NCBI GenBank assembly: GCA_020747015.1
Contig: JAGTJM010000010.1
Location: forward strand, 1-64,000
Length of the DNA stretch: 64,000 bases
From: Pyrenochaeta sp. MPI-SDFR-AT-0127
Lineage: Eukaryota > Ascomycota > Dothideomycetes > Pleosporales > Cucurbitariaceae
Reading direction: 5' to 3'
The notes under the pieces are model-generated. The model saw only the letters and a list, made by a program, of their open reading frames with translations. It was not told the DNA's origin and made no database searches. Shown piece after piece: positions 1 through 11,408 of this stretch; the stretch's first letter is position 1, and each line of letters starts with the position of its first letter. The translations under genes and the position numbers were made by a program.

Positions 1-166
1 GAAGGTGTAATACAGAAGGAGTTCCCGGTGATAAATGAGTTTGACTGGGGGCCGCTTGCTGCGGCACGAATTTGCGCTGACTCGTCCCCTCGAGACACGC
101 AGTCACGTGTTGGTATCATACAAATGTGAGATATCAATAAGTTCGCCTTCTAGTGAATGGTATCCC
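1..166. other. 3' flank of the GH3 gene
   Basis: Sequence downstream of the GH3 stop codon on the minus strand. No gene or convincing RNA feature was seen before the window edge. Confidence 0.4.
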
Positions 167-2533
167 TCAAATAACAGTCACCGTACCGTTCGCCCTAAGG
201 TCTTTCGCACTAGCGCCAACGTGCACCTTGAATTCGCCCTTCTCAACAACATACTCCATCTTTTTATTCCACAATCCCCAGTTGCCAACGTTCAGCTCTA
301 TGCTAACATCGACTGTCTCGCCGGCCTTAACCAGCACTTTCTTGAAGCCCTTCAGCTCGATGTTTGGTACCACAATACTAGCCAACACATCCTGTAAGTA
401 CAGCTGTACAACCTCCTTGCCGTCTACGGAAGCTGTATTGGTCACACTTACGGTTGCAGTGATGGTATCGCTCGAGCTGACCTCAGTCTTAGACAGAGTA
501 AGGTCAGAGTATGTGAAGTTGGCGTAGGAAAGGCCGTATCCAAATTCATACAATGGTTGAGGGTTGTGGAGGACATACTGGTGTCCAAACACCAACGTAC
601 CATTCGGCAAAATTGCACCGGGTTCGGTATACCGTCCAGAGTTCAGGTAGTCATAGTAGATTGGTAGTGTACCTACATCGTACGGGAAGGATACTGAAAG
701 CTTGCCAGAGGGGTTCACATTGCCATAGAGGACATCGGCCAACGCATGACCACCCTGCTCACCAGGATAGAACTGCTGAACGAGAGCAGCAGCATTGTCA
801 GAGATCCATGGTTCAGTGATAGGCTTGCCGGAGGAGTATACTACGATTGTGGGCTTGCCGGTCTCAATGATGGCTTGCACGAGTGGGCCCATGGCGCCAA
901 CGAGGTTAAGTGATGCTACGTCAACGTGCTCACCTGTCGTTGCGTTCAGACCTTGCCAAAGCTCATTCTGGTCGCGCGACCATGTACCAACAACCACCAC
1001 TGCCACATCAGCGGCTTCGGCGGCGGCAACGGCTTCTGGGAACCCAGACTTATCATTGGACCAACGCTCCGCTCCTTGCGCATAAGTCACCTTGCCGGAC
1101 GATGCTTGCTGAATACCCTGAAGTGGCGTTACATTTGTGGGATTGTACTGCGAGCGGTAGACAACATAGTCACCGAGATTGGTAATGTTCGCCATTGGGC
1201 CAATAACAGCGATATTTGCGGACTTCGATAAAGGCAAAGTATGGTTGTGGTTCTCAAGAAGGACAATGGATTCTTCCTCAATCTTTCGTGCCAGTTTGAC
1301 ACTCTCCTCGGTGTGAACAATAGCCTTGGTTCCGTTTGGCCCAACACCTTGGTAAGGATGTTCGAATAGTCCCATCTCGAACTTGGCTCGAAGTTGTCGT
1401 GCAACAGCCCTGTCAACGACTTCGATGTCCAGCTTGCCTTCCTCGATCAGCTGAGGGATTGTCTCAAAGTTGTAGGAGCCGCCACCCATCTCTACATCGT
1501 TACCATTCGGGAGAGTCATCAAAGTCACCGCCTTCTTGTCAATGGGCTTGTCGGCTGTCTTGCATTGACAGAGCTTGAATGCACAACACAAGCGATCGGT
1601 TGCTCCAGCATCTGAAGTAACCCAATACTCGTAGCCCCACTCCTCACGGAGAATGGTCTCCTGAAGATGGCCATCGGCAACCGAGGGAATCCCGTCATAG
1701 GAGTGGTAAGCTCCCATGATACTCCAAGCACCGGCATCGATGATGGAGCGCTTAAAAGCTGGCAACCATGTTGTTCGTAGTTCGCGTTCTCCGCCATGGA
1801 CCGGGCCAGTGTTGATTCCTTGTTCTGGAGCACTAAACCCTGCGAAGTGCTTCACAGTAGAGCTAACCTTCTCGCTCTGCACTCCCTTGACATACTGATA
1901 GCCCATCTCTCCGGCCAGGTAGTGGTCTTCACCGTATGTTTCCTCAACTCTTCCGAAGCGAAGCTCACGCGCGAGATCAACAACCGGCGCAAACACTTGA
2001 TTAATGCCATATGCTTGTGACTCTTTTCCTATTACCACAGCCATTTGGTATATAAGTTCTGGATCCCAGGAGCACGCGTGTGCAATAGGGCTGTTGAATA
2101 TCGTTGCATTACCAACCAACAGCCCATGAATGCCCTCAGTCTGCGTCAAGGCGGGTATACCTAGCGTCGTATTGTGGACGAGATAGTCCTGGGCAATTTT
2201 GATCCCATTGCTGATCCAGTCTGGCGATGTGGCGTAACCCACATAGAATTGACCAGCTCGCTTGTTGAAGTTCCATTCTAGGCCTGTGGTATTCACAACA
2301 TTGGTAGTGATGTTAATCCAATTCGAGATATCTCCTTGAATGAGTTGAGCGGTCTTCTCCTCAAGGGTCATGCGCGAGAGCAGATCAGCTACGCGAGCAT
2401 CGACTGAGGCCGAAGGGTCTTTGTATGTCGCGTTGGCTGCTTGTCGTCTCCGAATGAGGTCGTATGCATTGCCAGGTAGGAGCAAAGAGCATTCTGCTAG
2501 AAGAAACGCTGTATTGAGAGAGAAGTGACGCAT
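167..2533 (-). CDS. secreted glycoside hydrolase family 3 (beta-glucosidase/beta-xylosidase type)
   Basis: Single-exon 788-aa protein. Residues 1 to about 24 form a signal peptide (hydrophobic core LNTAFLLAECSLLLPG). The GH3 N-terminal barrel begins near residue 45 (ADLLSRMTLEEKTAQL). The retaining nucleophile is Asp308 in the context WVTSDAGATDRL, and the conserved KHFAG and substrate-pocket segments (GRVEETYGEDHYL) are present. The alpha/beta sandwich domain follows (VKLARKIEEESIVLLEN, AVIGPMA), then a C-terminal fibronectin-III-like domain (GKEVVQLYLQD). Many N-x-S/T sites fit secretion. The family removes terminal beta-linked sugars from oligosaccharides outside the cell. Substrate cannot be fixed from sequence: SDAGA rather than SDW at the nucleophile is seen in a fungal GH3 subgroup of mixed annotation. 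Length is normal and no frame damage was seen. One GGCTAR (XlnR-type) match lies about 0.46 kb upstream, which is weak evidence of carbon regulation. Confidence 0.9.
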   Translation of the reverse strand: MRHFSLNTAFLLAECSLLLPGNAYDLIRRRQAANATYKDPSASVDARVADLLSRMTLEEKTAQLIQGDISNWINITTNVVNTTGLEWNFNKRAGQFYVGYATSPDWISNGIKIAQDYLVHNTTLGIPALTQTEGIHGLLVGNATIFNSPIAHACSWDPELIYQMAVVIGKESQAYGINQVFAPVVDLARELRFGRVEETYGEDHYLAGEMGYQYVKGVQSEKVSSTVKHFAGFSAPEQGINTGPVHGGERELRTTWLPAFKRSIIDAGAWSIMGAYHSYDGIPSVADGHLQETILREEWGYEYWVTSDAGATDRLCCAFKLCQCKTADKPIDKKAVTLMTLPNGNDVEMGGGSYNFETIPQLIEEGKLDIEVVDRAVARQLRAKFEMGLFEHPYQGVGPNGTKAIVHTEESVKLARKIEEESIVLLENHNHTLPLSKSANIAVIGPMANITNLGDYVVYRSQYNPTNVTPLQGIQQASSGKVTYAQGAERWSNDKSGFPEAVAAAEAADVAVVVVGTWSRDQNELWQGLNATTGEHVDVASLNLVGAMGPLVQAIIETGKPTIVVYSSGKPITEPWISDNAAALVQQFYPGEQGGHALADVLYGNVNPSGKLSVSFPYDVGTLPIYYDYLNSGRYTEPGAILPNGTLVFGHQYVLHNPQPLYEFGYGLSYANFTYSDLTLSKTEVSSSDTITATVSVTNTASVDGKEVVQLYLQDVLASIVVPNIELKGFKKVLVKAGETVDVSIELNVGNWGLWNKKMEYVVEKGEFKVHVGASAKDLRANGTVTVI

Positions 2534-4359
2534 CTTGCTAAAGAGAACGAATTCGATCGCGTCCTGACGTTGATGTCAATCGACGCAATTGTCATGGTTC
2601 TTATAGTACGACCCCATATCGACAGGCCGTTGGGATATGCACCTGGCTTCTGGAACCAGTCTACTCTGTACCTGCGGACAATTGTCCACCGACATTGTGC
2701 TCTATTAATTAAGGTACCCGGTTCATCGACGGCGAATAGAGCGATGCGGTCCTTCCTGGGGGCAAGGATTGATCGACATATCGCAAGTTCCACCTGAGTC
2801 ATGTTGTCCAACGCTGCTCAAATCGGTCAATGTAAGGCCTGCAAGCCATTTGTGGCCTACCATTTGTCCACAGTGATTCTTGAGACATGAGAATCGCGTG
2901 CGATGTTGTTGAAACGCGTCGAAATTGAAGAGACAAGGTGACGTGAAGTTTTCAAGATGCGAAGTTTGATTGACGGAAGAAATTGTGGCTGCGCTAGCCG
3001 AAGCGGAAGCTTCCCCGCTACGATCTTCGACTAGCTACCTTCTCCCGCATCGCAACCCCAGATCCTCCCTTACATCACCATGTAGTTTGCCCATACCTTG
3101 CCGTCATCCCAGGGTACTTCTCTAATGTTTTCGGGAACTAGGAACCTCTTTCCGCCAATTCTGCCGCAACACAGCCTAATCACCACTGAGAATCAGCCTA
3201 GTCGAGGATAGCAGGACGTTAGAGCAGAACTCTTGAGTCAATCTAAAAGTGCATACAGACTTACTGCCAATTTCGGGCTCAAGAAGGAAAAGAGAAAAGC
3301 TAAAGCAAATTCGTAAATTGACGGGTTGAGACAAGGCTACCCTGCACCAAGTTTTACTTCGTCAACGCTCGCTATTTTCACGTCTGACTGAGGTCAATCC
3401 CCAGTGGAAGTGTGCTCAAGACGTAATCGTATCAGCTGTGCTTAACACGCTTACTTGGTTGGAGGATACGTAGGAATCTGGTAGTGTCACTGGGCATATC
3501 GGATCTTGCAGTGTCGTGATCGTCGTGTGATTTCGGCGTTTCGTTTCGGCTTTGACTGCACTCTCATTTCCGAAACTTACCTCCAAGCGTCTATGCTCAA
3601 CCACCTCTTTACACATAGTACCCAGCTCTGTGTAACTTCCATTAAGTTCTCAGCGTTGTTCACTAGCCCCTTTCCCCCCGCGTTCTGAGCTAGGGCCTCC
3701 GTCAGTGTTCAAATGGCACGGCGTTTGAAAGCGTGCTTATAGGCTCGTATGGAAAACTACCGGTATTCAATGTGCCCATGCTCTCGTGGCATGGCGCAAC
3801 AAGCTTGTGGGAATTCAAGAATCAAAGGGCTATGCGAGGGAAATATGATGATAATTGAGGCATAACAGAGATTCGGAACTCATCGGAGATGATCCATATG
3901 AGTTTCATTGTTCCCTACTGAGCGGGCGATCATTGGCTCGTTGTGGGTGAGCACCTGCAACAAGAGCGAATGCATCTTCACATGTTCCCTACGTGCATAC
4001 GTCTATGTCATGGCTGTAGACTTTACTGAGGCTGGATCCAAGTGTCCGTCATGTCTCGAAACACACAGACACGGCTCACTATGTTGATGCGCAATAATTC
4101 TTCATACATTCATTTATGTGTATCTATGTACTATAGTTCTTTCGTATCGAGCACACTGTCCTCCTTTTCCCAAGGATGGCTCCTCGCCTTGGAACGCCTT
4201 GCGCAAAAATGAACGCTACCTATGCCATTGCGCATTTAACTATACGCATCCTTCGTTGCGCCTTAGTCCAACACATTGAATTATATCATGGATGTAATAA
4301 ATATACAGGAATCATAAACATGCCATCATACATATACCTTTCAATTGTATACAATTCAC
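2534..4359. other. intergenic region upstream of the GH3 gene
   Basis: About 1.8 kb between the GH3 start and the stop of the GPI-type protein. Only short ORFs without recognisable domains are present. A CTAGCC (reverse complement GGCTAG, XlnR-like) at 2994-2999 and a CCCCGC (CreA-like) at about 3013 could serve the GH3 promoter, but such short motifs occur by chance. No RNA gene seen. Confidence 0.4.
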
Positions 4360-5879
4360 TCATAGCACAAAGAGCAGAGGAATAAAGAAGGTGACCCACC
4401 AAACCCTCTCCTTGCTCCTTCCGCTCAGCCCACTTGAAGCTCCACCAGCACTAGGTGCAGGCGGTATGCCTGTACCTTGCGCATTTGCAGTTGAACTTGG
4501 TACGGCAGTGGTGCCGAGCGTGCTTCGCACAGAAGTATCGACGATGACTACGCTTGACGCTTCGGAAGCTGATGTCTGTGCTGATGGTGCTGGGTTTTGT
4601 GATGCTGATATACTAGATACAATTGACGAGGCAGCGGAAGCAAGGCTGCTACTTGTTTTGGAAACCGCAGAGGAAGCAGGCGCCAGTGTGGTTGCTGTTG
4701 AGATTGTCGTTTGTGAAGGTGATGGCGAGACCGGGGCCGTTTGGCTTGCTGGCGCTGTTGACTCAGCTAAAGATATTATTGATGAAAAAGTTCCTGTCAA
4801 TACAGTTGATGGACTTGGTAAAACTGCCGGTACAGCGCCGGATCCTGAAATCGAAGCAAACAGTGAGCTCGAAGGCGGAGCAATTGGGGTTACTCTTGAT
4901 ACTGCAAGAGATGGCGGTGAGATAGGGATGATGGACGAGCTGGTGGGCAAAGGAACCGTAACAACTACAGTATTTGAAGGCGGTGGTAATGAGTTGGGTA
5001 AATTATTTGACGATGCAATCGGCTGCGGGTAGCTGATGGAGCTTAACTGTGCAGGCACGGATTGTGCCGCAGATGAGCTTGGCGCAGGGACCACACTTGC
5101 GCTACCCGAAGGTGGGCTTTGCGAGGGTATAAGTAGTGATGCTGAAGGTGATGATGCCACGGAATGTTCTGGCGTCGTTGGTGGTGGCGATGGGGCTACG
5201 ATAGTCTCTGGTGGGACTACTGAAGCACTCGAGGCATGTGACGGAGGATGTGGAGGGTACACCAAGGCTGAAGAGTCATGCTGCGGAGGGTATACCACAA
5301 CCTGTGAGGATGCTACCGGGGTCCCTGGTGTTGATACCGGCAATGGGGGCGTATAAATTGCAGAGGTGGAGCTCGGTAGTGGCGAGTACACAAACGTCGG
5401 TAGCGAGGCCGATGCATATCCAGAAGTCGATGCTGATGGAAGCGGCGGATATGCCCCTAGCGAGGAGCCGGGAAGTATCGGTCCACTTGATGATGGAAAA
5501 TCCGGCGAACCAAAACTGCTCGCTAACGATGCTGACGGATGAGGCACGGCTGTTTCAGTCTCGCATGGCTCTGAGGTAGGTGTTGGCGTGCTAGATTCAG
5601 TCTCACACGGTTCTTCTGGAGTCGGTGGCAACGTTGGTAGTGGAATCGGTGTCCCTGACCCATATGGCTCATGCCTTAGTGATCGTGTATATGGTCCTTG
5701 CCACCAGTAAGGGTGCGGAATTGCTGGAAGGTCTGCTATATAGCGTTAGTACAGTCAACACCAGGTTGTATCAGTGGAGACTTACCACTACTCTTCGCAC
5801 CACTAGCTTTCGGGGGTACGCGACCCAAAACACCCGTCGGTAGCGCAGCCAGTATCAAGACTGGAGTATTTCCTCTCAT
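4360..5879 (-). CDS. Ser/Pro/Thr-rich secreted protein with GPI-anchor-type C terminus
   Basis: Two exons: 5879-5786 and 5735-4360, with a 50-nt intron (GTAAGT donor, CTAAC branch site, TATAG acceptor), giving 489 aa. Exon 1 supplies a signal peptide starting MRGNTPVLILAALPTGVLG. The mature part opens with an aromatic stretch (PHPYWWQGPYTRS) and a doubled acidic motif (EEPCETESSTPTP, SEPCETETAVPHP), then about 350 residues dominated by Ser, Pro, Thr, Ala and Val with no fold recognised. The end is a small-residue stretch (GGASSGLSGRS), a short basic spacer (KER) and a hydrophobic tail (VWWVTFFIPLLFVL), the layout of a GPI-attachment signal. The likely role is a heavily O-glycosylated cell-wall or surface protein; that is inference. 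The first exon was found by reading upstream of the long ORF and gives a clean phase-1 join. Confidence 0.75.
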
Positions 5880-6878
5880 TGCGAAGACAGAAACAAATTT
5901 GAAGAAGCGAGTGGCGCGACCCGGTTACTGGCCAGCAACGATCCGATTGAACGGAATGCTCAACGACTGAAAAGGAAGACTTGACGAACTCCAGTTGGCA
6001 GTAGAATCATTCCAGATAAAGCTCCCAGCCTTAAGATCTTATGTAGGATGGGGCTGATGCCAAAGACTTGAAAACCAAGCGGTTGCCATGAGGTTGGGTG
6101 CCCCAGCCTCCCCACAAAAAACATGTTTGTCGCACATCAACGAAGATTTAGCGCGGCGCATGCATGATGTATGCATGCTGCCGGCGGAGATTAATGAAAC
6201 GTTCCGAATTATCGATTGTGATGCACGTTTAGATGGTCGATACGCTCTGCGGTCAGGACGACATGGAGGTGAGATCGTGGGCACGCACGGACCTCTACCA
6301 AAAGCATGCCTACAAATATCACGCGAGAAAGCATCGTGACACCGGCGCGACGATTTGTGCCTGCATTGTGGCATGAAGCCTGCATATGAAGGTGATACCG
6401 CTAGAATATAGCGAGCCTGGGAGGTCGCTATCTCAGAATCATTCACACCGCCCAACGCTTCGAGCAGGAAGCGACACATCGCATCCAGCAAAAGTGTCGC
6501 CAGGATCTTGAACACCGGGCTACGTGTTGTGAAACATCACGTTGCAGGGCGACAATGAGAATCACATGAGAAAGCGAGAAATGGCAAGAATAAAGTTATG
6601 ATTTCATAGATTACTAGTAGCAATCAGATTTTTCAGAGGACTTCCCTCCGGGTATCTGTAACATTCTCGTCAGCTAAGCTTCAAACAAACGAGTGCAGCA
6701 GGAAATACGACAGAGAGTGCGTTCAGACAGCAGTTAGATAATTTGGGTCGACATTGAATTCCGATCAGGTCTGTGAATAGTTGTTTTTCATCATTGCATA
6801 CATGGGCAAAAAAAGGTAGGTTACGTACCATGTAGCAAATGATCCTTTCTCCGAATCACAAGGCTAAGTCAACTTCAA
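5880..6878. other. intergenic region between GPI-type protein and phosphatase genes
   Basis: About 1 kb containing the promoter of the GPI-type protein gene and the 3' flank of the histidine phosphatase gene. ORFs here (longest about 158 codons) lack domains and have unbiased composition, so none is called. Confidence 0.4.
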
Positions 6879-7980
6879 TCAAACCTTGCGCCGCTTGAAA
6901 AACATGTCAATGTTCTTCTGTGATGCATCGTGGCGAGAGCTACCAACGCCACCGCCTGTACGCTTGAGCCCTTTGAGATGGTCTTTGCCATTGATTGCCA
7001 AGATGGTGGTGGTCCAACCATAGGCAATCTGCAATGGCATGGATCGAGGTGCTACTGTGGCCGGAGAGGAAAGCTTTTCTGAGGTTGTTTGCTGGGCGAC
7101 AGGGATGTCGTTGCTAGGGACCGGTTGTACTTCATCGGCGCCATCACTCGCAGCCCGCATCCCAGCGGACAATGAAGAGTGTTCCAATACTGAGAGCGGA
7201 GGTGCATCTGCCGAGAACTTTGCTGGCTCATGCGCAGTCTGAGTCAAGTGCAACTCCAGATAGCCCGTGTTCGACCAGCCGCCCAGATGCTCTAGTGACG
7301 GGCGCGCAATCGCCTGAAGTTCAGGGGAAAGCGCCACACTCTTTGGAGGAAGACGTAGAAGCAGGCGCTTCCATAGTATAGAGAGAAAAATGCCGTGAGA
7401 GACGATGGCAATCACCGGATTGATACATTGGGACGAGCTGTTAAAAAACGGCATAAGATGCTCGTCAATAAAGGTATCGGCGCGTCGTGCCATAGAATCT
7501 TTTGTTTCCACTGCCACAAAGCCCACCGTATCCTTTTGTTCCTGCTTACGATGCTCCTTGCCAACCACATTCGAGTCTGGCGGTCGGTCAGACCACTTCT
7601 TTCCCTCCATTGACCCAAAGTCTTGCTCCACGAGCACTGGCAGCTGCACTACATCGGGCACTAGTGCTTGTAAGGCATCATCTTTTAGCGACCTTGTCTG
7701 GGCTTCACGCAGCTTGCCGGCCGTTGTTACCGCTCTTTGGAGATGTGACGAGAAGAGGTGCGTGAATGAGAGTCCAACGCTCTGGAAGCGCATACCTAGG
7801 CGTGCGGCCTGTTGGTAACCATGCTTGGTAAGCTCGGAGTCTCTGCTACCAGCACTTGGCCTGGTCAGCTTCAATAAAGCCCAAGGAGATGGGGAGCCAA
7901 AAGAGAACTTACTAAAGCTGGGCCACATTGTCGACTGTTTCCCCATGGCGGATCAGAAATAGCCTCATCGATCGCGCCAT
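6879..7980 (-). CDS. histidine phosphatase (phosphoglycerate mutase-like) with C-terminal PIP-box-like motif
   Basis: Two exons: 7980-7913 and 7854-6879, with a 58-nt intron (GTAAGT donor, CCAAG acceptor), giving 347 aa. Exon 1 carries the catalytic RHG motif (LFLIRHGETVDNVAQLY; phosphohistidine at about residue 12). Exon 2 continues AGSRDSELTKHGYQQAARLG and the SSHLQRAVTTA segment; the second catalytic His is in AIVSHGIFLSIL. Using the nearer CAG acceptor would create an in-frame TAG, so AAG is chosen. A start at 7968 (MRLFLIRHG) is also possible. After the phosphatase domain comes a disordered linker, then the sequence HLKGLKRTGGGVGSSRHD and a C terminus reading QKNIDMFFKRRKV. This fits the PCNA-binding consensus Q-x-x-I-x-x-F-F followed by basic residues. 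Family members dephosphorylate small molecules or proteins; the substrate is unknown. The tail suggests a nuclear, replication-linked location (inference). Confidence 0.85.
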
Positions 7981-9144
7981 GGTACCCACAAAGGGCGGGA
8001 AGAAGCGTTGTGGAACTTCATGAGTAATGATGTGGAGAGAGAGTAGGAACTTGAGCCAAAGACCACGGTACAATTTTTGCCACAAAACTAATGTTCACGT
8101 GTTCCACCAACTAGTCATCCACCCCACCAAAATGTGTACAGCGCGTCATACATTCACACCCATGCAGCCATTACAACAACTTTTGACACCTTAGAAAGAA
8201 GTTAGACTACTTCACGCATCTCAAATTTGTCAAAATCGACGTGAATAAAGCGAGCGCAAGATTGGTTCACTATACAATATTCCCCAACACAACCCCGTAC
8301 CCGCCTTCAGCTTCAACGCACCTGCCCACCTGTCCATGCAGGATATCAATACTCTGCGTCCTTTCTTCTACCATTGTCAGACAAGTGAATGCTGGCTCAT
8401 ACGTCTCGTGCGCTGCGCGTGTCATGACACGAGACTAGACGTTTTCAACGCTTGCGTCCCAGCAAATGAGTTCAAAATGGGACCTTGCAGAGATTCCAAT
8501 GTCCCAACCATAACCATGTTTTTCTTCGGACCTGCATTCTATGCTGTACAAGTCTTATCACATGCGCTGTTTCGGAGCGAAGGAACACAATGATTAGTGC
8601 TAATGACAGGTGAGTAGGCACTGGTATGAATCGTGTATCAGTTTCAGCCTCCTGTGGTAGTTATTAGAATATCCGTATAGGATATGTGTTCGCAAGAGCA
8701 AAATATTGTGATCCACAGTCTGTAATTTTGGTGTCTAGACAAAATGATGTGTAGCGAAGAGTATTGGGAGGCCGAGTGCGGTTCTCGAGCGATGAGGAGA
8801 AAATATTGGTAGCGAGTGAGAGAGTAGAGCCATGGTACTAAGTTACGCGATCGTATGGTCTCTTGTTAAAAAACGGCACCTAGTAAGAGGGATGGATTGT
8901 AACAGTTCGCTATCAACGCCGAATATGAACCAATTCACTCAACGTTCGAATCTTGAGTAAGTTTCCTTCAGTCATATCCTACGGCGTGTCTCGGTCTGCC
9001 TCTGAAATAAGACAGACTCTAGTAGTCTTGACCACTACCTCCCTCCTTCCTCCCCCGGACGGGTTCCACCGCCAACTACAAGCATCCATACCCCACTCGC
9101 GCCATTACCTAGCAAAACGTCTAATCTTAATCCGTGCGGCATCA
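7981..9144. other. intergenic region, divergent promoter
   Basis: About 1.16 kb between the phosphatase start (minus strand) and the zinc-cluster protein start (plus strand), so it holds both promoters. Short ORFs only. An ORF reading into the downstream gene begins with TTG at 8953 and is not taken as coding. Confidence 0.4.
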
Positions 9145-11408
9145 ATGGCGGATGAAGATATGCCACCCAAGCTTGAACGTGAATTCGACTCCAACCTTCC
9201 GTACGCCAATGATATCGATGAGGGCAGTATTGGCGATTGTCAAGGTGCCATCAGCCAATGCAATCAAGATCAACAGGAGTATCCAGGACGCTTTAGCGAT
9301 GGTAAAGGCCGTGGAAGTGGCTCGATTACGAAAGAGCCCTACAGGTCCCTGTTCTCTGGATCATTGAAGCATGATGATGAAGAAGTGGGGTCAGAGGAAA
9401 ATGATGTGGAGCAAGGCACCATGGATGGGCTTGGAACCCTTAGACAAGGAATTGGTTACCAATTGTCAAGCCAAAATCCTGGACAAGAAGACAAGGAGGG
9501 AAGACATTCTGAGCGCTCCGTTAGCCATAGACTTGGTTTAAATTCTTCCGATGGAAGGAGTCCATCCATTCAAGTCTCTCCATCTCCTTCTCAGGACAGC
9601 ATTATCATACCTCCAGATAACCAGGTGGGTGACAAGCTGTAATGACTACTTTCGTTCTTTACATTGCTTACCTGTCTTAGCCGGCATATGAGCTGCGGAA
9701 GAATATCGAGCGAAAAACGGCTTTCACATATATAGACACCGATAAGTCCGGCACTTTCGACCCTACCGAAGAGATCAAGCAGGGAGCCAATAAACTCCGT
9801 AGAGCAAAAGCTGTTAAAGCTGCAAAAGAAAAGAAAAGAAAAGCCGAAATGCATGCTCGGACAGAGCGCATCGAAAAATGTATCATCAAGCTCAAAGTGG
9901 AAGCTTTTGGAAACGTGCGCAATTGTACTAACGATGAAGACAACTGGCCGACTGACTGGTCTGAAGTTAATACGGATTGCGAGCACGAGGCCGAAGGGTC
10001 TTGTCGCTTCTACCGTAGTAATACGCCTAATCGAAAGATGCAGGAGCCTATCGAGGATCCTGGAGGCGATGTCGATGACCTTACAGGGTACCCTGCGGCA
10101 CGTGGCTGTAAGTCTTGCCGTAAGCACAGACAATACTGTTCTCTGATTGAAGGTGGCACCTACCCTTGCAAGTGCTGCACCAGAGATGGGTTCCCATGTG
10201 AGCCAATCGTTCCTCCCGCCATGAGAGGCAATTGCAAGCAATGCTTCGAAGATGGTGAACATTCATGCTCTTTCGAAGAGAATCCTGATCAGATTGTGTG
10301 TGAGCATTGCGCCGACAACGATTATTATTGCGAGACACTACCTCCTAATGGGTACAAGGCTGACAGGATTGACATCTACGAGGTTATAGGTAAGCAGGAT
10401 CGACAGCATGCGCAATGTACCACATGTCAGCAGGAAAAGAGGAGATGCAGTCTGAAGAAGATGAGCGATATGCCACCATGCAAGTATTGCAAGAAAAATA
10501 AGATCGGCTGTAACTTCTTCCACTCGCCCAAAGTGGATCACAAGAGGCAGCGCGCGGCTACTGGCAAAGTCAAAAGACCGACGGAAGGTGATGCGCCAGA
10601 GGTAGCGATGCCAGGGACCGACTACTTCACTGCTGAAGATCTCGCAGACTTGGAGATGAGAGACGAAGAAATGCAGAGCAGATATCCAACGCCAGAAATT
10701 GAGATGGAAGACAATGCTGGCCACAAGGGAATACTCACCAAGATTTGCACGTCGTTCGCCCATCCAATCCAATTCCTCACCGGAGAAGACGGGCCTTCTG
10801 ATTGCAGCTTCTGTGAGATGCCCATTTTCGGTGTCACGGGGCATTATGAGCGCGAAGTACATGTAATCCGCTGGTACAATGGTCTCGGCTTCTCCGAGAT
10901 TGGGGGTGGATTCTGCGAAGAAAACAGTTGTACGAGGATGTGTAAATCTTGCACTATCAACCGTCTCCAGATCATTTTGTGCTCGGGGCATGTACTTCAA
11001 CCCACTCTGCATGATAGCTTCGTTCAAGACTTCGACGCCTTGGCAGATGAGCTTATTTCCGCGGACCCGGGGTCCTCGGAAATGAATTACCAGCTGCAGC
11101 GTTGGTGCTCCATGTGCTTCTCTATAGCTGCATTTGGATGCGTTTGCATTCAGCCTGGCTTGTGTGGAGAGGAAGAAATGGAAATAGTTGGTTGTGGGTT
11201 GAGGCTTTGCACTCGTTGCGAGATTGCTCTGAAACAGGAATTCGGTGATGACATCGATCTAATGGCAGGTGAGATGGAGAAAAGTCCGAAGATCAATATG
11301 AAGGATGATCAAGTTGGCCAGCTAGAGGGGAAGGTGAGGGCAGATGTAAGTTTTTTGAGAACAAAAGGTCTCCTCATGAACTGTGTGGAGGCAGACAGCA
11401 GTCTTTGA
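9145..11408 (+). CDS. Cys-rich protein with three tandem Zn2Cys6-like clusters
   Basis: Two exons: 9145-9624 and 9681-11408, with a 56-nt intron (GTGGGT donor, CTTAC branch, TTAG acceptor, phase 0), giving 735 aa. The start chosen is the first ATG (MADEDMPPKLERE). Residues 1 to about 160 are acidic and disordered. A Lys-rich helix follows (RAKAVKAAKEKKRKAEMHARTER). Three clusters lie at about residues 303-333 (spacing C-2-C-6-C-9-C-2-C-6-C), 345-377 (C-2-C-7-C-10-C-2-C-6-C) and 406-437 (C-2-C-6-C-10-C-2-C-6-C). Each has the binuclear zinc cluster pattern of fungal Gal4-type regulators. The C-terminal third has further Cys pairs (CSFC, CTRMCKSC, WCSMC, CTRC), suggesting another zinc fold. A canonical Gal4-type factor has one cluster with a basic linker. 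Here only the third cluster is strongly basic, so DNA binding is possible but unproven; function unknown. Confidence 0.85.

Noticed and set aside
4391..5356. Long plus-strand ORFs opposite the Ser/Pro-rich protein
   Set aside because: They are mirror frames of low-complexity coding sequence on the minus strand.
6039..6515. 158-codon minus-strand ORF
   Set aside because: No domain and mixed, unbiased composition; lies in a spacer.
8953..9144. N-terminal extension of the zinc-cluster protein
   Set aside because: The frame is open, but it starts with TTG and contains no ATG before 9145, so it is leader sequence.
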